This document shows, one piece after another, positions 7,781-14,606 of a stretch of 14,606 nt of DNA; positions within the stretch are counted from its first letter, which is position 1, and each line of letters begins with the position of its first letter. Location: positions 1-14,606 of the forward strand of contig JAQGPK010000073.1 in the NCBI GenBank assembly GCA_028293095.1, written 5' to 3'. The notes beneath the pieces are model-generated. The model searched no databases and was not told the origin of the DNA. It was given only the letters and a program-made list of their open reading frames with translations. Source of the DNA: Chlamydiia bacterium (lineage in GTDB: Bacteria > Chlamydiota > Chlamydiia > Chlamydiales > FEN-1388). The translations under genes and the position numbers were made by a program.

Positions 7781-8467
7781 TTAAAACAGAGAATAGCTTT
7801 GATCTGTAGAGTTGTTAAGGAGTTTACGAGCAACAGGACCAAACGTTTTACGGTGTACTGGTAAAACGCCATGTTCTTCGATCGCTCGTAGATGCGCCTT
7901 TGTTCCGTAGCCTTTATGCTCATCAAAGCCATACTGCGGAAATTCCAAATGGAGCTTTTCCATTAACGAATCTCGTGTCACTTTTGCAATAATGGATGCC
8001 GCTCCTATGGACTGGCTCAGGCTATCGCCTTTGATGACTGCTTGGTGTGGCATCGAAAGTGGCGGAGAATCACACCCATCTATCAAAACAAAATCTGGCG
8101 GACTAGGAAGGGCCTCTACTGCTTGCTTCATGGCAAGAAGAGTTGCTCGTAAAATATTAATCTGATCAATCGTCTGATGATCGACAATACTTACTGCCCA
8201 GATGACTTTTGGGTGTTTTGTGAGACTTTTATAGATTTTCTTTCGATCTTTCTCCGAGAGAACTTTACTATCTTTTATAGAAGGGAAACGGACATTTGGT
8301 GGCAAAATACAGGCAGCAGCAACGACTGGTCCTGCAAGCGGACCACGACCTACTTCATCAACACCTGCAATTAAAGTAAACCCTGAGGCCCACAACCTAC
8401 GTTCAATGTGTAGGTTGTGAATATCCTTAGGAAGAGACGCTCTTTCGAAAATGTCCCGCTCTGACAT
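7781..8467 (-). CDS. rnhB: Ribonuclease HII
   Basis: Endonuclease that cuts the RNA strand of RNA-DNA hybrids and removes single ribonucleotides from DNA. The DEDD catalytic set is visible: Asp37 and Glu38 in AGVDEVGRGPLAGPV, Asp130 in VLIDG, and Asp166 in AKVTRD. GDSLSQSIGAASIIAK (148-162 region) and HKGYGT are also typical of HII. The length is 228 residues, with about 30 before the core. It lies 6 bases after rplS and ends the ffh operon. The ffh-to-rnhB order is that of Chlamydia, where gmk follows; here convergent nadK stands instead. Confidence 0.96.
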   Translation of the reverse strand: MSERDIFERASLPKDIHNLHIERRLWASGFTLIAGVDEVGRGPLAGPVVAAACILPPNVRFPSIKDSKVLSEKDRKKIYKSLTKHPKVIWAVSIVDHQTIDQINILRATLLAMKQAVEALPSPPDFVLIDGCDSPPLSMPHQAVIKGDSLSQSIGAASIIAKVTRDSLMEKLHLEFPQYGFDEHKGYGTKAHLRAIEEHGVLPVHRKTFGPVARKLLNNSTDQSYSLF

Positions 8468-8473
8468 TGTGTC

Positions 8474-8881
8474 TTACGCTGTCACTTCTACTTCTGCTTC
8501 TTCGTGTGACTGTTTCTCTGAAACAACACGACCTTTTACTTTCGCAGCCTTACCAGATGTACCACGGAGGTAGTAGAGCTTACTACGACGAACTTCACCT
8601 TTCTTGAGAAGCTCAATCTTTGCAATCAATGGGCTATGTAGATAGACAATTCTTTCCATACCTTCGCCATACGCTACTCGATGGAGGGCTACAGTCTCAG
8701 AAATTCCAGAACCTTTTCTCGCAATTACTGTTCCTGCAAACATCTGAAGACGCTCTTTGCCACCTTCTTCAATGATACGTGTGTGCACACGGATCGTATC
8801 GCCAATGTTAAATTCAGGAATCTCGCCTGCTTTCTTCATCCGCTCTTGTTCATACTGCTCAATCAGTGGATCTTTGCTCAT
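8474..8881 (-). CDS. rplS: 50S ribosomal protein L19
   Basis: Large-subunit protein at the interface with the 30S subunit. The 135-residue sequence has the conserved core FNIGDTIRVHTRI (24-36), FAGTVIARKGSGISETV and an RRSKLYYLRG motif near the C-terminus, followed by an acidic tail (EEAEVEVTA) that is longer than the family core. A strong GAGGAG ribosome site stands 6 bases before the ATG, immediately after the trmD stop, consistent with higher output than the neighbouring enzyme genes. Confidence 0.97.
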   Translation of the reverse strand: MSKDPLIEQYEQERMKKAGEIPEFNIGDTIRVHTRIIEEGGKERLQMFAGTVIARKGSGISETVALHRVAYGEGMERIVYLHSPLIAKIELLKKGEVRRSKLYYLRGTSGKAAKVKGRVVSEKQSHEEAEVEVTA

Positions 8882-8887
8882 TTTATT

Positions 8888-8893
8888 CTCCTC
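8888..8893 (-). promoter_or_regulatory. Strong Shine-Dalgarno site of rplS
   Basis: The minus strand reads GAGGAG, 6 bases before the rplS ATG and just beyond the trmD stop. It is one of the two best ribosome sites in the operon; trmD itself has none that is clear. Confidence 0.8.
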
Positions 8894-8894
8894 A

Positions 8895-9581
8895 CTATTT
8901 TAACTTTTCGTAAGCTTGATAAAGATCAGGACGCACTTGTTTCGTTTTCTCAAGCGCCTTTGTCTTTCTCCAGGCTTCAATCTCTTTATGGTTTCCAGAA
9001 AGTAACACCTCTGGCACTTTATTTCCTTCAAACACTTCGGGTCTTGTATACTGTGGAAAGTCTAGCAATCCAGCCTCGAATGAATCCTCATTTGCCGCTC
9101 TCTCATCACCAATCACGCCAGGAATAAACCGAGCGACACTATCAATGAGAACACATGCTGCAAGGCAACCATTCGTCAGTACAAAGTCACCGATGCTGAT
9201 CTCTTCATCAACTTCACTCTCTAACACCCTTTCGTCAATCCCTTCGTAGTGACCACAAAGCAGAATCAAATGATCTTCTTTGGCAAGCTCGCGGCATTTT
9301 TTCGCATTCAAAGTAGGACCTTGAGGTGACAGAAAAATCACCCGAGATCCCTCTCTTCGCTTTGCATGCACGGCTCGACAGATCGGCTCTGCCATCATCA
9401 CCATTCCAGGACCACCTCCATAACAGCGATCATCTACTCGACGATGCTTATCAAGGGTGTAGTCACGTATATTGACAAGATCGATTTCTATCAGCCCTTT
9501 TTCACGAGCTCGTTTCAAAATGCTCTCATCAAGAGGCCCTCGAAAATAGTCGGGAAAAAGTGATAGAACATCAATTTTCAT
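8895..9581 (-). CDS. trmD: tRNA (guanine-N1-)-methyltransferase
   Basis: Methylates G37 next to the anticodon of certain tRNAs with S-adenosylmethionine, which prevents +1 frameshifting. The 228-residue protein carries the SPOUT knot signatures: YGGGPGMVMMAEP (54-66), LLCGHYEGIDERV (107-119) and ISIGDFVLTNG (128-138). ARFIPGVIGDE and EDSF supply the usual Arg151 and Asp166. It starts 4 bases after rpsP without a recognisable ribosome site, so it probably depends on coupling from rpsP. A gap of 13 bases to the rplS start holds the strong rplS ribosome site. Confidence 0.97.
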   Translation of the reverse strand: MKIDVLSLFPDYFRGPLDESILKRAREKGLIEIDLVNIRDYTLDKHRRVDDRCYGGGPGMVMMAEPICRAVHAKRREGSRVIFLSPQGPTLNAKKCRELAKEDHLILLCGHYEGIDERVLESEVDEEISIGDFVLTNGCLAACVLIDSVARFIPGVIGDERAANEDSFEAGLLDFPQYTRPEVFEGNKVPEVLLSGNHKEIEAWRKTKALEKTKQVRPDLYQAYEKLK

Positions 9582-9585
9582 TCAA

Positions 9586-9903
9586 TTATGCTTTTGCTCT
9601 ACGCTTCTTCGCTTCCTTTGTGCGCTTAGCCCGCTCTTGTGTATTATGCTCCATAAACACGCCAGGAGCTGCTTCTTTCATAAGTGACTCAACTCGATCT
9701 GTCACTTGAGCACCTTGTGCAATCCAGTGCTGCAAACGATCAGGCTTCATCTGCACTTTCATATTTTCTTTGCCTGTTGGATTATACCAACCTAGAGCTT
9801 CAATATACTTACCGTCACGTGGTGAGCGGCTATCTGCCACAACAACACGATACATTTTACGGTTTACACATCCTTGCGCTCTTAGGCGTATTTTTACCGC
9901 CAT
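9586..9903 (-). CDS. rpsP: 30S ribosomal protein S16
   Basis: Small-subunit assembly protein that stabilises 16S rRNA. The start MAVKIRLRAQG, the motif YRVVVADSRSPRDG and LGWYNP are diagnostic. At 105 residues, the C-terminal tail is a basic Lys/Arg run (about 90-105), somewhat longer than the minimal family form. Its first 10 bases overlap the end of ffh, and its ribosome site is read as codons of ffh, so its translation must follow ribosomes that have just finished ffh or compete with them. Confidence 0.97.
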   Translation of the reverse strand: MAVKIRLRAQGCVNRKMYRVVVADSRSPRDGKYIEALGWYNPTGKENMKVQMKPDRLQHWIAQGAQVTDRVESLMKEAAPGVFMEHNTQERAKRTKEAKKRRAKA

Positions 9904-11222
9904 AAAAATCCTCCGATCATCTTTTGTAATTGTTTCATATTTGGAACGTTTTTAAAAAATTCTTTTGTTTGCTTAAACGATTTTAACATCTTGTTAACCT
10001 CATCAAGCGTTCTGCCACTTCCTCGAGCTATACGCTTACGTCGACTCATGGTAAGCTCAATTTTCTCTGCACGCTCTTTTGGAGTCATGGAATGAATAAT
10101 GGCCTCTAACTTAAAAAGTTCATTCTCATCAAAATCCATCTCTTTAAGCTTTGACATCCCAGGTAACATCCCGAGGAGTCCTTTCATCGAACCCATTTTC
10201 TTTAGTGTTCTGGTATGGGTCAGATAGTCATCAAAGTTAAAAGTTGCTTTACGCATTTTCTCTTCGAGCTTCGCTGCATCTTCTTCGACAATATGCTCTT
10301 GAGCTTTGCGCACTAAATTAATCGTATCGCCCATTCCTAAAATTCGATCTGCCATCGATGTTGGATTAAACAGCTGGAAATCGTCCAGACGCTCGCCAAC
10401 ACCTTCGAATTTAAGAGGCTTTCCAGTAACCTCACGGATCGATATCGCAGCACCACCTCTTGAAGTACCATCAAGCATCGTCAAGATCGTTCCGGTGATT
10501 GCCACCTTCTCATTAAAAGCGGTTGCCGATTTCACTGCATCTTGCCCTGTAGCAGCATTGGCAACAAAAAGTACCTCTTCAGGAGCGATAATTTTTTTAA
10601 TGGCAACAAGCTCATCCATAAGAGCTGTATCGATATGCAATCTTCCTGCAGTATCGAAAATCAAAAGATCCCAGGATTTCTCTTTTGCTTCATTGATTGC
10701 AGCTTGAGCTACCTCTATAGGACTTGATGAGCCCGGAATCGAATAGCAATCAATTTCGGCCTGGCCTGCAAGTACTTTAAGCTGCTCTACGGCTGCGGGT
10801 CTTTGTAAATCACAAGCAACAACACACGGCTTGATATAGCTGCCTTTCTTTTTCAGATAGCGCGCAAGCTTTACAGCAGAAGTTGTCTTTCCAGAACCTT
10901 GAAGCCCTGATAGCATAATGATGGCGGGCTTTTTCTTAAAATGGAGCCCCTCTTCATCACCACCCATTAGTAGCACTAGCTCGTCATGTACAATTTTTGC
11001 AAATTGCTCACCGGGCTTTACATTCTTAAGAAGGTCTTCACCTTCTGCCTTTTCTTTTACTTTTTTGATAAAAGTCTTCACGACACTGTATTGAACATCA
11101 GCTTCTAAGAGAGCCAAACGAACTTCATTGACAGCATCCTGAATATTGTCAGACGTGAGCGTTTTCTGAGAGAAAAGCGTCGAAAAAATAGAATGAAATT
11201 TCTCAGTTAACTGACCAAACAT
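9894..11222 (-). CDS. ffh: Signal recognition particle protein Ffh
   Basis: GTPase that binds signal sequences on ribosomes together with SRP RNA and delivers them to the membrane receptor. The 442 residues cover the N domain (1-90), the G domain and the M domain (from about 300). Visible motifs are the P-loop GLQGSGKT (106-113), DLQRPAA (138-144), DTAGRLH (190-196) and the closing loop FEGVGERLDD. The G4 motif reads TMLD (248-251) where most SRP GTPases have TKLD. The M domain keeps the RNA-binding RRKRIARGSG (394-403). AAGG lies a few bases before the ATG. First gene of the ffh-rpsP-trmD-rplS-rnhB unit. Confidence 0.97.
   Translation of the reverse strand: MFGQLTEKFHSIFSTLFSQKTLTSDNIQDAVNEVRLALLEADVQYSVVKTFIKKVKEKAEGEDLLKNVKPGEQFAKIVHDELVLLMGGDEEGLHFKKKPAIIMLSGLQGSGKTTSAVKLARYLKKKGSYIKPCVVACDLQRPAAVEQLKVLAGQAEIDCYSIPGSSSPIEVAQAAINEAKEKSWDLLIFDTAGRLHIDTALMDELVAIKKIIAPEEVLFVANAATGQDAVKSATAFNEKVAITGTILTMLDGTSRGGAAISIREVTGKPLKFEGVGERLDDFQLFNPTSMADRILGMGDTINLVRKAQEHIVEEDAAKLEEKMRKATFNFDDYLTHTRTLKKMGSMKGLLGMLPGMSKLKEMDFDENELFKLEAIIHSMTPKERAEKIELTMSRRKRIARGSGRTLDEVNKMLKSFKQTKEFFKNVPNMKQLQKMIGGFLWR
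9909..9914 (-). promoter_or_regulatory. rpsP Shine-Dalgarno site inside ffh
   Basis: The minus strand reads GGAGGA, 5 bases before the rpsP ATG. These six bases are also the two Gly codons near the end of ffh (GGFLWR-stop). This near-consensus site decides the rpsP start and ties the Ffh C-terminus to the ribosome site. Confidence 0.85.
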
Positions 11223-11279
11223 ACAACCTTTTTACAAAAGACAAATAGCATATCAAAAAGTAGAAATTATTGCACTGAA

Positions 11280-11315
11280 ATATCCGCGCTACTGAATTTT
11301 TCTTTCAGCGGATAT
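11280..11315. repeat. Inverted repeat in the ffh upstream region
   Basis: ATATCCG (11280-11286) pairs with CGGATAT (11309-11315), and CTGAA (11292-11296) pairs with TTCAG (11304-11308). Together they give a 12-bp stem with a 5-base bulge (11287-11291) and a 7-base loop. It is 58 bases upstream of the ffh ATG and about 70 bases upstream of the plus-strand TATAAT. No T run follows on either strand, so a terminator is unlikely. It could be a regulator binding site or a structured ffh leader. Confidence 0.55.
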
Positions 11316-11363
11316 CTAAGAAAGATAACCAAAAACGAAATAATATTTATATATTCTAGGTAC

Positions 11364-11393
11364 TCGTAAACTTAATTTTTTAAGTTTTATAAT
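11364..11393 (+). promoter_or_regulatory. Candidate promoter of the F-box-like/LRR gene
   Basis: A perfect TATAAT (11388-11393) lies in a very AT-rich stretch, with a poor -35 candidate TCGTAA (11364-11369) at an 18-base spacing. Transcription would begin near 11400, giving a leader of about 54 bases that ends in the good ribosome site GAGGA (11444-11448) before the ATG at 11454. Confidence 0.45.
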
Positions 11394-11453
11394 TGTAAAT
11401 ATACAAGAAATGTACTACAAATAACCCTATTTATCGTAATAAAGAGGATTAGG

Positions 11454-12629
11454 ATGAATTTAATATCTTTTTCAATTTCGGATGCCATTTCCCATTCTCA
11501 AACAAGTTTACCAGAACTACCAACTGAACTTTATCAAATTATCAATGAATACGCATCAGAGTTTGATTTTCAAAATATGAGCGAACTCACAAAAAACATA
11601 CAAAGATGCCCTATTGCATATCTTTATGGTAGATGCGACGTGATCAGCCATCTTCTCAAAGCAGTGCTTAGCAATATCGATACTATAACGGATATGAAGG
11701 AAGCGATCGACATAAAGGCAGTAATTAAAAAGATGGCAAGTAGCACAGACGTCACTCTAGAGCCCTCTACTTGGGATGCTATTAAAGATTCTATATCCGT
11801 GCTTCGAGTAGATTACAGTAACTCTACAGCTCAGAAAATAGGAGCACTCTTCGCCTACTTTAAAAACGTCACCACTCTCATAATCGATAATGATTTTCTA
11901 GTACCAGAAACAGCAAGTCAAGATTCATTCGATAGACTCGACTGGTCGGGCGAGAGGCTTTTTTGTCTTATGCAAGAGCTTGCTAAAAATGAACGGATAA
12001 AAAAATTATGGTTGAGAAATTGTGATTTTTACGAATCCCCTCTACCATATGTATCTTGCATACCCTCTCTTACCTCGCTTAAATTTACAGGACAACAAAA
12101 AGCTATACAGGCGTGGAATCAAAAAGTATATGCTCTCTTTCCTCTTCTCGAAAAAAGCTTATTACCTTCTTTAGTCCCAGTACATCTCCTTCGTATTCGA
12201 GCTCTCGTTACAACTTTACCTCCTTCTAACGGTGGTTTGCAGGAATTATATTTTGATGAAGACTCTATGAATTTTCGTGAAGTTTTTTACTTTATAAATC
12301 AAAAAGCTGATTTTCTCAATAATCTGCGAAAGCTAACTTTTATCCAACGGAGTGACAATACTACGCACTGCCTAACTGATCGGATTCTACAACATATCAT
12401 CACTTTGTGCCCAAACTTAGAAGAAGTTGATCTTACTGGACAAATAGGGATTACAGATCGAGGACTACTGCAACTCAAATCACTTACCAAGCTCAAATTC
12501 CTCAATCTTCAATCCTGCAAGCTCAGTACTCGAGCAATTGAGGATCTCATGCAACAAATGCCCATGCTCAAGAATGTGATCATACCTGAACAACAGCGAA
12601 TACCCCCTTCCATATATAGTAGATTATAA
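11454..12629 (+). CDS. F-box-like leucine-rich-repeat protein
   Basis: A 391-residue protein resembling eukaryotic FBXL-type adaptors. Residues 18-45 (SLPELPTELYQIINEYAS and following) have the LPxEL start and hydrophobic spacing of an F-box, but the match is degenerate. Leucine-rich repeats are visible at about 182-211, 261-296 and 306-377. The last block is of the cysteine-containing type: ITLCPNLEEVDLTG, then ITDRGLLQLKSLTKLKFL, then NLQSCKLSTRAIEDL. The middle (70-180) is helical and unassigned. GAGGA 5 bases before the ATG supports the start. Such proteins in intracellular bacteria can act as secreted ubiquitin-ligase adaptors; here that is inference from architecture. No signal peptide is obvious. 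It is divergent from ffh and seems to stand alone. Confidence 0.68.
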   Translation: MNLISFSISDAISHSQTSLPELPTELYQIINEYASEFDFQNMSELTKNIQRCPIAYLYGRCDVISHLLKAVLSNIDTITDMKEAIDIKAVIKKMASSTDVTLEPSTWDAIKDSISVLRVDYSNSTAQKIGALFAYFKNVTTLIIDNDFLVPETASQDSFDRLDWSGERLFCLMQELAKNERIKKLWLRNCDFYESPLPYVSCIPSLTSLKFTGQQKAIQAWNQKVYALFPLLEKSLLPSLVPVHLLRIRALVTTLPPSNGGLQELYFDEDSMNFREVFYFINQKADFLNNLRKLTFIQRSDNTTHCLTDRILQHIITLCPNLEEVDLTGQIGITDRGLLQLKSLTKLKFLNLQSCKLSTRAIEDLMQQMPMLKNVIIPEQQRIPPSIYSRL

Positions 12630-12688
12630 TCTGTGGAAGATAAAAAAATGAGCTTAATGCGTGCTCTCACCTATTGTTGCAAGCGTTC

Positions 12689-14606
12689 TTAAGCAAGTAT
12701 CTTTATGGTTGAATCGTTTTGAGGATTTTTGATAAACAAGTGAGTTTCATCTTTTCTCTTCATCTGTTCTTCGATCCATGAGCCATCGTTACACTCCCCC
12801 TTTTCTTCTGTCTTTTCAACTTTCCCAACAAAAGGACTTTCTATTTTACTCCAGCCATCTTTAAGGTACTGTATCGTTTCCTTTGAGTACCACTTCTTAA
12901 AATCTTGATTCGATTTCATAATACAGCGGTGATAAAGCAGTGCCTCTCGATGCTTTTCGTCAATTACCAGAGTGTAGGTAAAAGCCACAAGCATCTTATC
13001 ACCCGTACGTGTCGTGATCACCGCAGGCAATACAAGTCTCATTTCTTGTCTCTGGTTACACGTGACAAACTCTCTTTTCCCATACTTAAAAGCAAGTTGA
13101 TCTACTGCAAGGGCAAAATTGTGATCCTGCTTGGCAGCGGCATCCTCAGAGGACATAGTTTGATTAAAGTAATCTAAAACACGCTTATGATAGAGAACTT
13201 TTAAATCTCTTTGAGTAGGAGTATCAATTGTTAAAACAGGGGGTTTTATTCTCCACTTCCTTTCACATTGGACTGCCACCCATTCAGCAGCACTTCCTTC
13301 TGCAAGCGGATTATTCTCAGCTTGTGCTACAGAATCCTCATCTGCGACTTGAAAAGCGTCAAACGCTTCACACACTTCCTCTATAGCACCATCCCGCCTC
13401 AAACCTTTCTCTTCAGATTGAAGAGCTGACAAAGGCAGGGCAGCCTGAGATGGCCTAGATGACGAATACTCATTTAGCTTTTTCTGGAACTGCTTTCTTA
13501 AAGTTTCGATCAGGCCTAATGTTGTTATTGCAGAATGTTGAAGAATTTTTACTCGACGATTCCATACATTGAATAACTCCTTATACTGCTTTATAAATTG
13601 ATTGCATGCTTTGAAAGTATCTTCATATTTTTTGCCTAGGTTTGCAGCATCCTTAGTTATACTTTCACTTGCAAAAGCCGTGATTGCATCCTGTAATTTA
13701 CTATCATTATAGAGAAAATTGAGATGTGCCAAAGAAGTGGAAATTGACTGATAGTAGTAGTTGAGTAATTTCAGTAGAATCTTACAAACTTCCTTTGGCT
13801 CTTCATGCAGAGAAGTATAGTTAGTCAGACGATCCATTTCTCTATAAAAATGTATGAGTAAGTTCAACGTATTCTGCGGTCTTTCTGAAAGGTTGGTAAG
13901 AATGTTTGATTTGACTGCTAAAATTTTCTTAAGAGCTTTCACCTTCTCTTCTGAGATACAAAAAATCAATGTCCCACTTGTCTGAGTCTTAGAAAAAGAG
14001 CCCATCTCCTTGGACCATTTTGATACCTTTTGCAAATACTGCTTTTGATTTCCAACGAGTTCATCTTCTAAAAGAAGAAATACATCCTCTTTACAAATAG
14101 TAGAAATCGACTTATTTTTATAAATAGCATATTTTATATCTAAAAAAAGCTTATCTTTTAAATTATCAATACAAAATGAATGAAAGGTAATGAGATCTAT
14201 TTTATTTAGATAGAGAAGCCCAAATAATTGCTGACCTTTCAAATTTATTTGTCGGAAATAAAAAGCGTGATTCCTTCTTGCATTAAATACTCTACTGGCC
14301 TCCTCGCTTGTAAAATGCATCTTCTTGGAAGAATTCATTTCTTCAATAAGGTGCTTAATATCTGCTAATTGCTCAGCTTCTACGAGGCACTGCAACATTC
14401 CTTTTGCATTTAAAATTTGCCTCTCCTCTTCGGTTAAATCCAAAGATTTAAGTACTATAGTATCGTAGGTTTTTATTTCCTTATAAGAAGCTAGCTCTCC
14501 TAGAGTTACAACAGACACTCTTGAATTGAGAGCTGACGAAGCAAGACGTACCTCTGGAAGAGAAGAAAGAGCAACTGAAGTAACGCTTGTTGGGCCGCTT
14601 ATATTT
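12689..14606 (-). CDS. Large protein of unknown function, 5' partial
   Basis: I do not recognise this protein. The frame is open to the right window edge. The first in-frame start candidate is a GTG at 14518 with no ribosome site, and 29 more codons without a stop lie upstream, so the true start is probably outside. Counting from that GTG, residues about 30-350 are mainly helical, rich in Lys, Leu and Asn, without transmembrane segments. Residues 352-410 are a low-complexity Ser/Ala/Glu linker. Residues about 415-560 look like a separate alpha/beta domain with FALAVDQLAFKYGKREF, a strand pair around VLPAVITTRTGDKMLVAF, and ALLYHRCI. The tail is charged. It converges on the LRR gene, leaving 59 bases without a clear terminator. 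AT-rich codon use resembles the LRR and OPR-RAP genes more than the ffh operon. Confidence 0.75.
   Translation of the reverse strand, partial: NISGPTSVTSVALSSLPEVRLASSALNSRVSVVTLGELASYKEIKTYDTIVLKSLDLTEEERQILNAKGMLQCLVEAEQLADIKHLIEEMNSSKKMHFTSEEASRVFNARRNHAFYFRQINLKGQQLFGLLYLNKIDLITFHSFCIDNLKDKLFLDIKYAIYKNKSISTICKEDVFLLLEDELVGNQKQYLQKVSKWSKEMGSFSKTQTSGTLIFCISEEKVKALKKILAVKSNILTNLSERPQNTLNLLIHFYREMDRLTNYTSLHEEPKEVCKILLKLLNYYYQSISTSLAHLNFLYNDSKLQDAITAFASESITKDAANLGKKYEDTFKACNQFIKQYKELFNVWNRRVKILQHSAITTLGLIETLRKQFQKKLNEYSSSRPSQAALPLSALQSEEKGLRRDGAIEEVCEAFDAFQVADEDSVAQAENNPLAEGSAAEWVAVQCERKWRIKPPVLTIDTPTQRDLKVLYHKRVLDYFNQTMSSEDAAAKQDHNFALAVDQLAFKYGKREFVTCNQRQEMRLVLPAVITTRTGDKMLVAFTYTLVIDEKHREALLYHRCIMKSNQDFKKWYSKETIQYLKDGWSKIESPFVGKVEKTEEKGECNDGSWIEEQMKRKDETHLFIKNPQNDSTIKILA

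Noticed and set aside
8681..9127. 148-codon plus-strand open frame
   Set aside because: It is antisense to rplS and trmD, both certain genes; its sequence resembles no family.
10306..10707. 133-codon plus-strand open frame
   Set aside because: It lies wholly antisense to the G domain of ffh, with no ribosome site and a low-complexity product.
11223..11453. SRP RNA gene beside ffh
   Set aside because: I found no conserved tetraloop or GGAAG-type SRP RNA core in this spacer on either strand.
12630..12688. Terminator between the LRR gene and the convergent orphan gene
   Set aside because: Only 4-bp complementary pieces (GAGC/GCTC, TTGC/GCAA) are present and no T run follows.
14516..14518. GTG at 14518 as the true start of the last protein
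   Set aside because: It has no ribosome site, and the same frame stays open for 29 more codons to the window edge.

Overview
This window looks like chromosome of a member of the Chlamydiae, most likely an amoeba-associated 'environmental' chlamydia (Parachlamydiales) and not Chlamydia itself. Two blocks point there. The first is ffh-rpsP-trmD-rplS-rnhB on the minus strand, the order known from Chlamydia trachomatis. The second is tpiA next to xseA-xseB, also a chlamydial neighbourhood. The proteins resemble chlamydial versions in detail, for example the TMxD-type G4 loop in Ffh and the MHExDH motif of Def. Between these housekeeping blocks lie AT-rich, lineage-specific genes for large proteins with eukaryote-like repeats, as expected for a symbiont of protists. 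The species call is inference; no search was possible.

Layout, left to right. (1) 1-1342 (+): 5'-truncated MurG/MGDG-synthase-like glycosyltransferase. (2) 1391-1912 (+): peptide deformylase. (3) 2039-4021 (+): a 660-residue protein with 38-residue OPR-like helical repeats and a RAP domain, followed by a basic tail; this is the most unusual gene here. A hairpin terminator at 4064-4092 separates it from the convergent pair secG and tpiA (4108-5198, -), which overlap by one base. (4) xseA, xseB and nadK (5265-7712, +) form a tight operon divergent from tpiA. (5) rnhB, rplS, trmD, rpsP and ffh (7781-11222, -) form a translation/secretion operon transcribed from ffh towards rnhB. The rpsP Shine-Dalgarno sequence lies inside the last codons of ffh. 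(6) A 231-base divergent regulatory region (11223-11453) carries a promoter and a 12-bp-stem inverted repeat. (7) 11454-12629 (+): F-box-like/leucine-rich-repeat protein. (8) 12689-14606 (-): large unrecognised protein, 5'-truncated by the window edge.

The housekeeping genes serve translation and protein export (def, ffh, secG, rpsP, rplS, trmD), DNA maintenance (xseA/xseB, rnhB) and central metabolism (tpiA, nadK). The OPR-RAP and F-box-like/LRR proteins are built from modules that in eukaryotes act in organellar RNA metabolism and ubiquitin ligase adaptors. They are the best candidates for host-directed factors. The evidence is domain architecture only; no secretion signal was identified in either.
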